61,777 nt of DNA. Source: Ralstonia sp. TCR112. Its GTDB lineage: Bacteria; Pseudomonadota; Gammaproteobacteria; Burkholderiales; Burkholderiaceae. The position numbers were made by a program, and so were the translations under genes. Under the pieces are notes generated by a model that made no database searches, was not told the DNA's origin, and was given only the letters and a program-made list of their open reading frames with translations. Positions 61,764-61,777 of the stretch are shown piece by piece. The stretch is taken from contig NZ_VOSS01000068.1 in assembly GCF_007997035.1 (NCBI RefSeq), positions 1 to 61,777 on the forward strand, given 5' to 3'. Each line of letters begins with the position of its first letter. Position 1 is the first letter of the stretch.

Positions 61764-61777
61764 ATGACCGCACTCGT
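61764..61777 (+). CDS. etfA: Electron transfer flavoprotein subunit alpha, partial start
   Basis: Only the first codons (MTAL) lie in the window. The ATG follows etfB by 64 bases in the invariant etfB-etfA order, and MTAL-type starts are common for the alpha subunit. Called from position and context. Confidence 0.7.

Overview
The window looks like a chromosomal segment from a free-living, metabolically versatile betaproteobacterium of the family Burkholderiaceae, most likely Ralstonia or a close relative. This rests on the high GC content, the many LysR/MFS catabolic clusters, the glutathione-dependent formaldehyde pair, the long isocitrate lyase and the etfBA pair. It is an inference from gene content and protein style, not from a database search. 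I saw no rRNA, tRNA, CRISPR array, complete insertion sequence or phage.

Layout. 0.2-9.6 kb: formaldehyde detoxification (fghA plus a frameshifted glutathione-dependent dehydrogenase), a chemoreceptor, a glutathione S-transferase divergent from an AraC regulator, a GGDEF protein, an ABM-fold monooxygenase-like protein and an AI-2E-type membrane protein. 9.6-12.9 kb: a saccharopine-dehydrogenase-like reductase and isocitrate lyase with a perfect palindrome in its promoter. 13-18.4 kb: an exported DJ-1/PfpI protein divergent from a GlxA-type regulator, a citrate-type MFS symporter, an orphan periplasmic binding protein and a LysR regulator. 19-24 kb: a lipoprotein, a second GGDEF protein, and an NmrA-type oxidoreductase divergent from a LysR gene broken by an amber codon.

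23.9-31.4 kb: a TetR-controlled aromatic-catabolism operon (flavin hydroxylase, extradiol dioxygenase, FAH-type hydrolase, acyl-CoA ligase, OmpW porin). 31.4-34.2 kb: short uncharacterised genes and a non-coding tract of degenerate repeats. 34.2-38.8 kb: LysR, MFS, CaiB/BaiF CoA-transferase and HMG-CoA-lyase-like enzyme. 38.8-46.6 kb: a decayed DHA2 transporter, an SDR and a complete tripartite RND efflux system with its own TetR regulator. 46.6-47.7 kb: about 1 kb without genes, holding a hairpin/terminator and remnants that resemble insertion-sequence ends. 47.7-52.8 kb: LysR, SDR, MFS and a split transketolase. 53.2-60.9 kb: a hexarate cluster (talarate/galactarate dehydratase, MFS, LacI regulator with twin operators) next to a LysR/MFS/FAD-linked 2-hydroxyacid dehydrogenase unit. 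The dehydrogenase is frameshifted and lies directly upstream of etfBA, the likely electron acceptor.

The overall pattern is a series of self-contained uptake-plus-catabolism modules, each with its own LysR, TetR or LacI regulator and often a recognisable operator. At least four otherwise well-formed genes are disrupted: two by single-base frameshifts, one by an amber codon and one by an internal deletion. A fifth, uncharacterised gene at 52.8-53.2 kb may also carry a nonsense codon. The single-base events could be biological decay or sequence errors.
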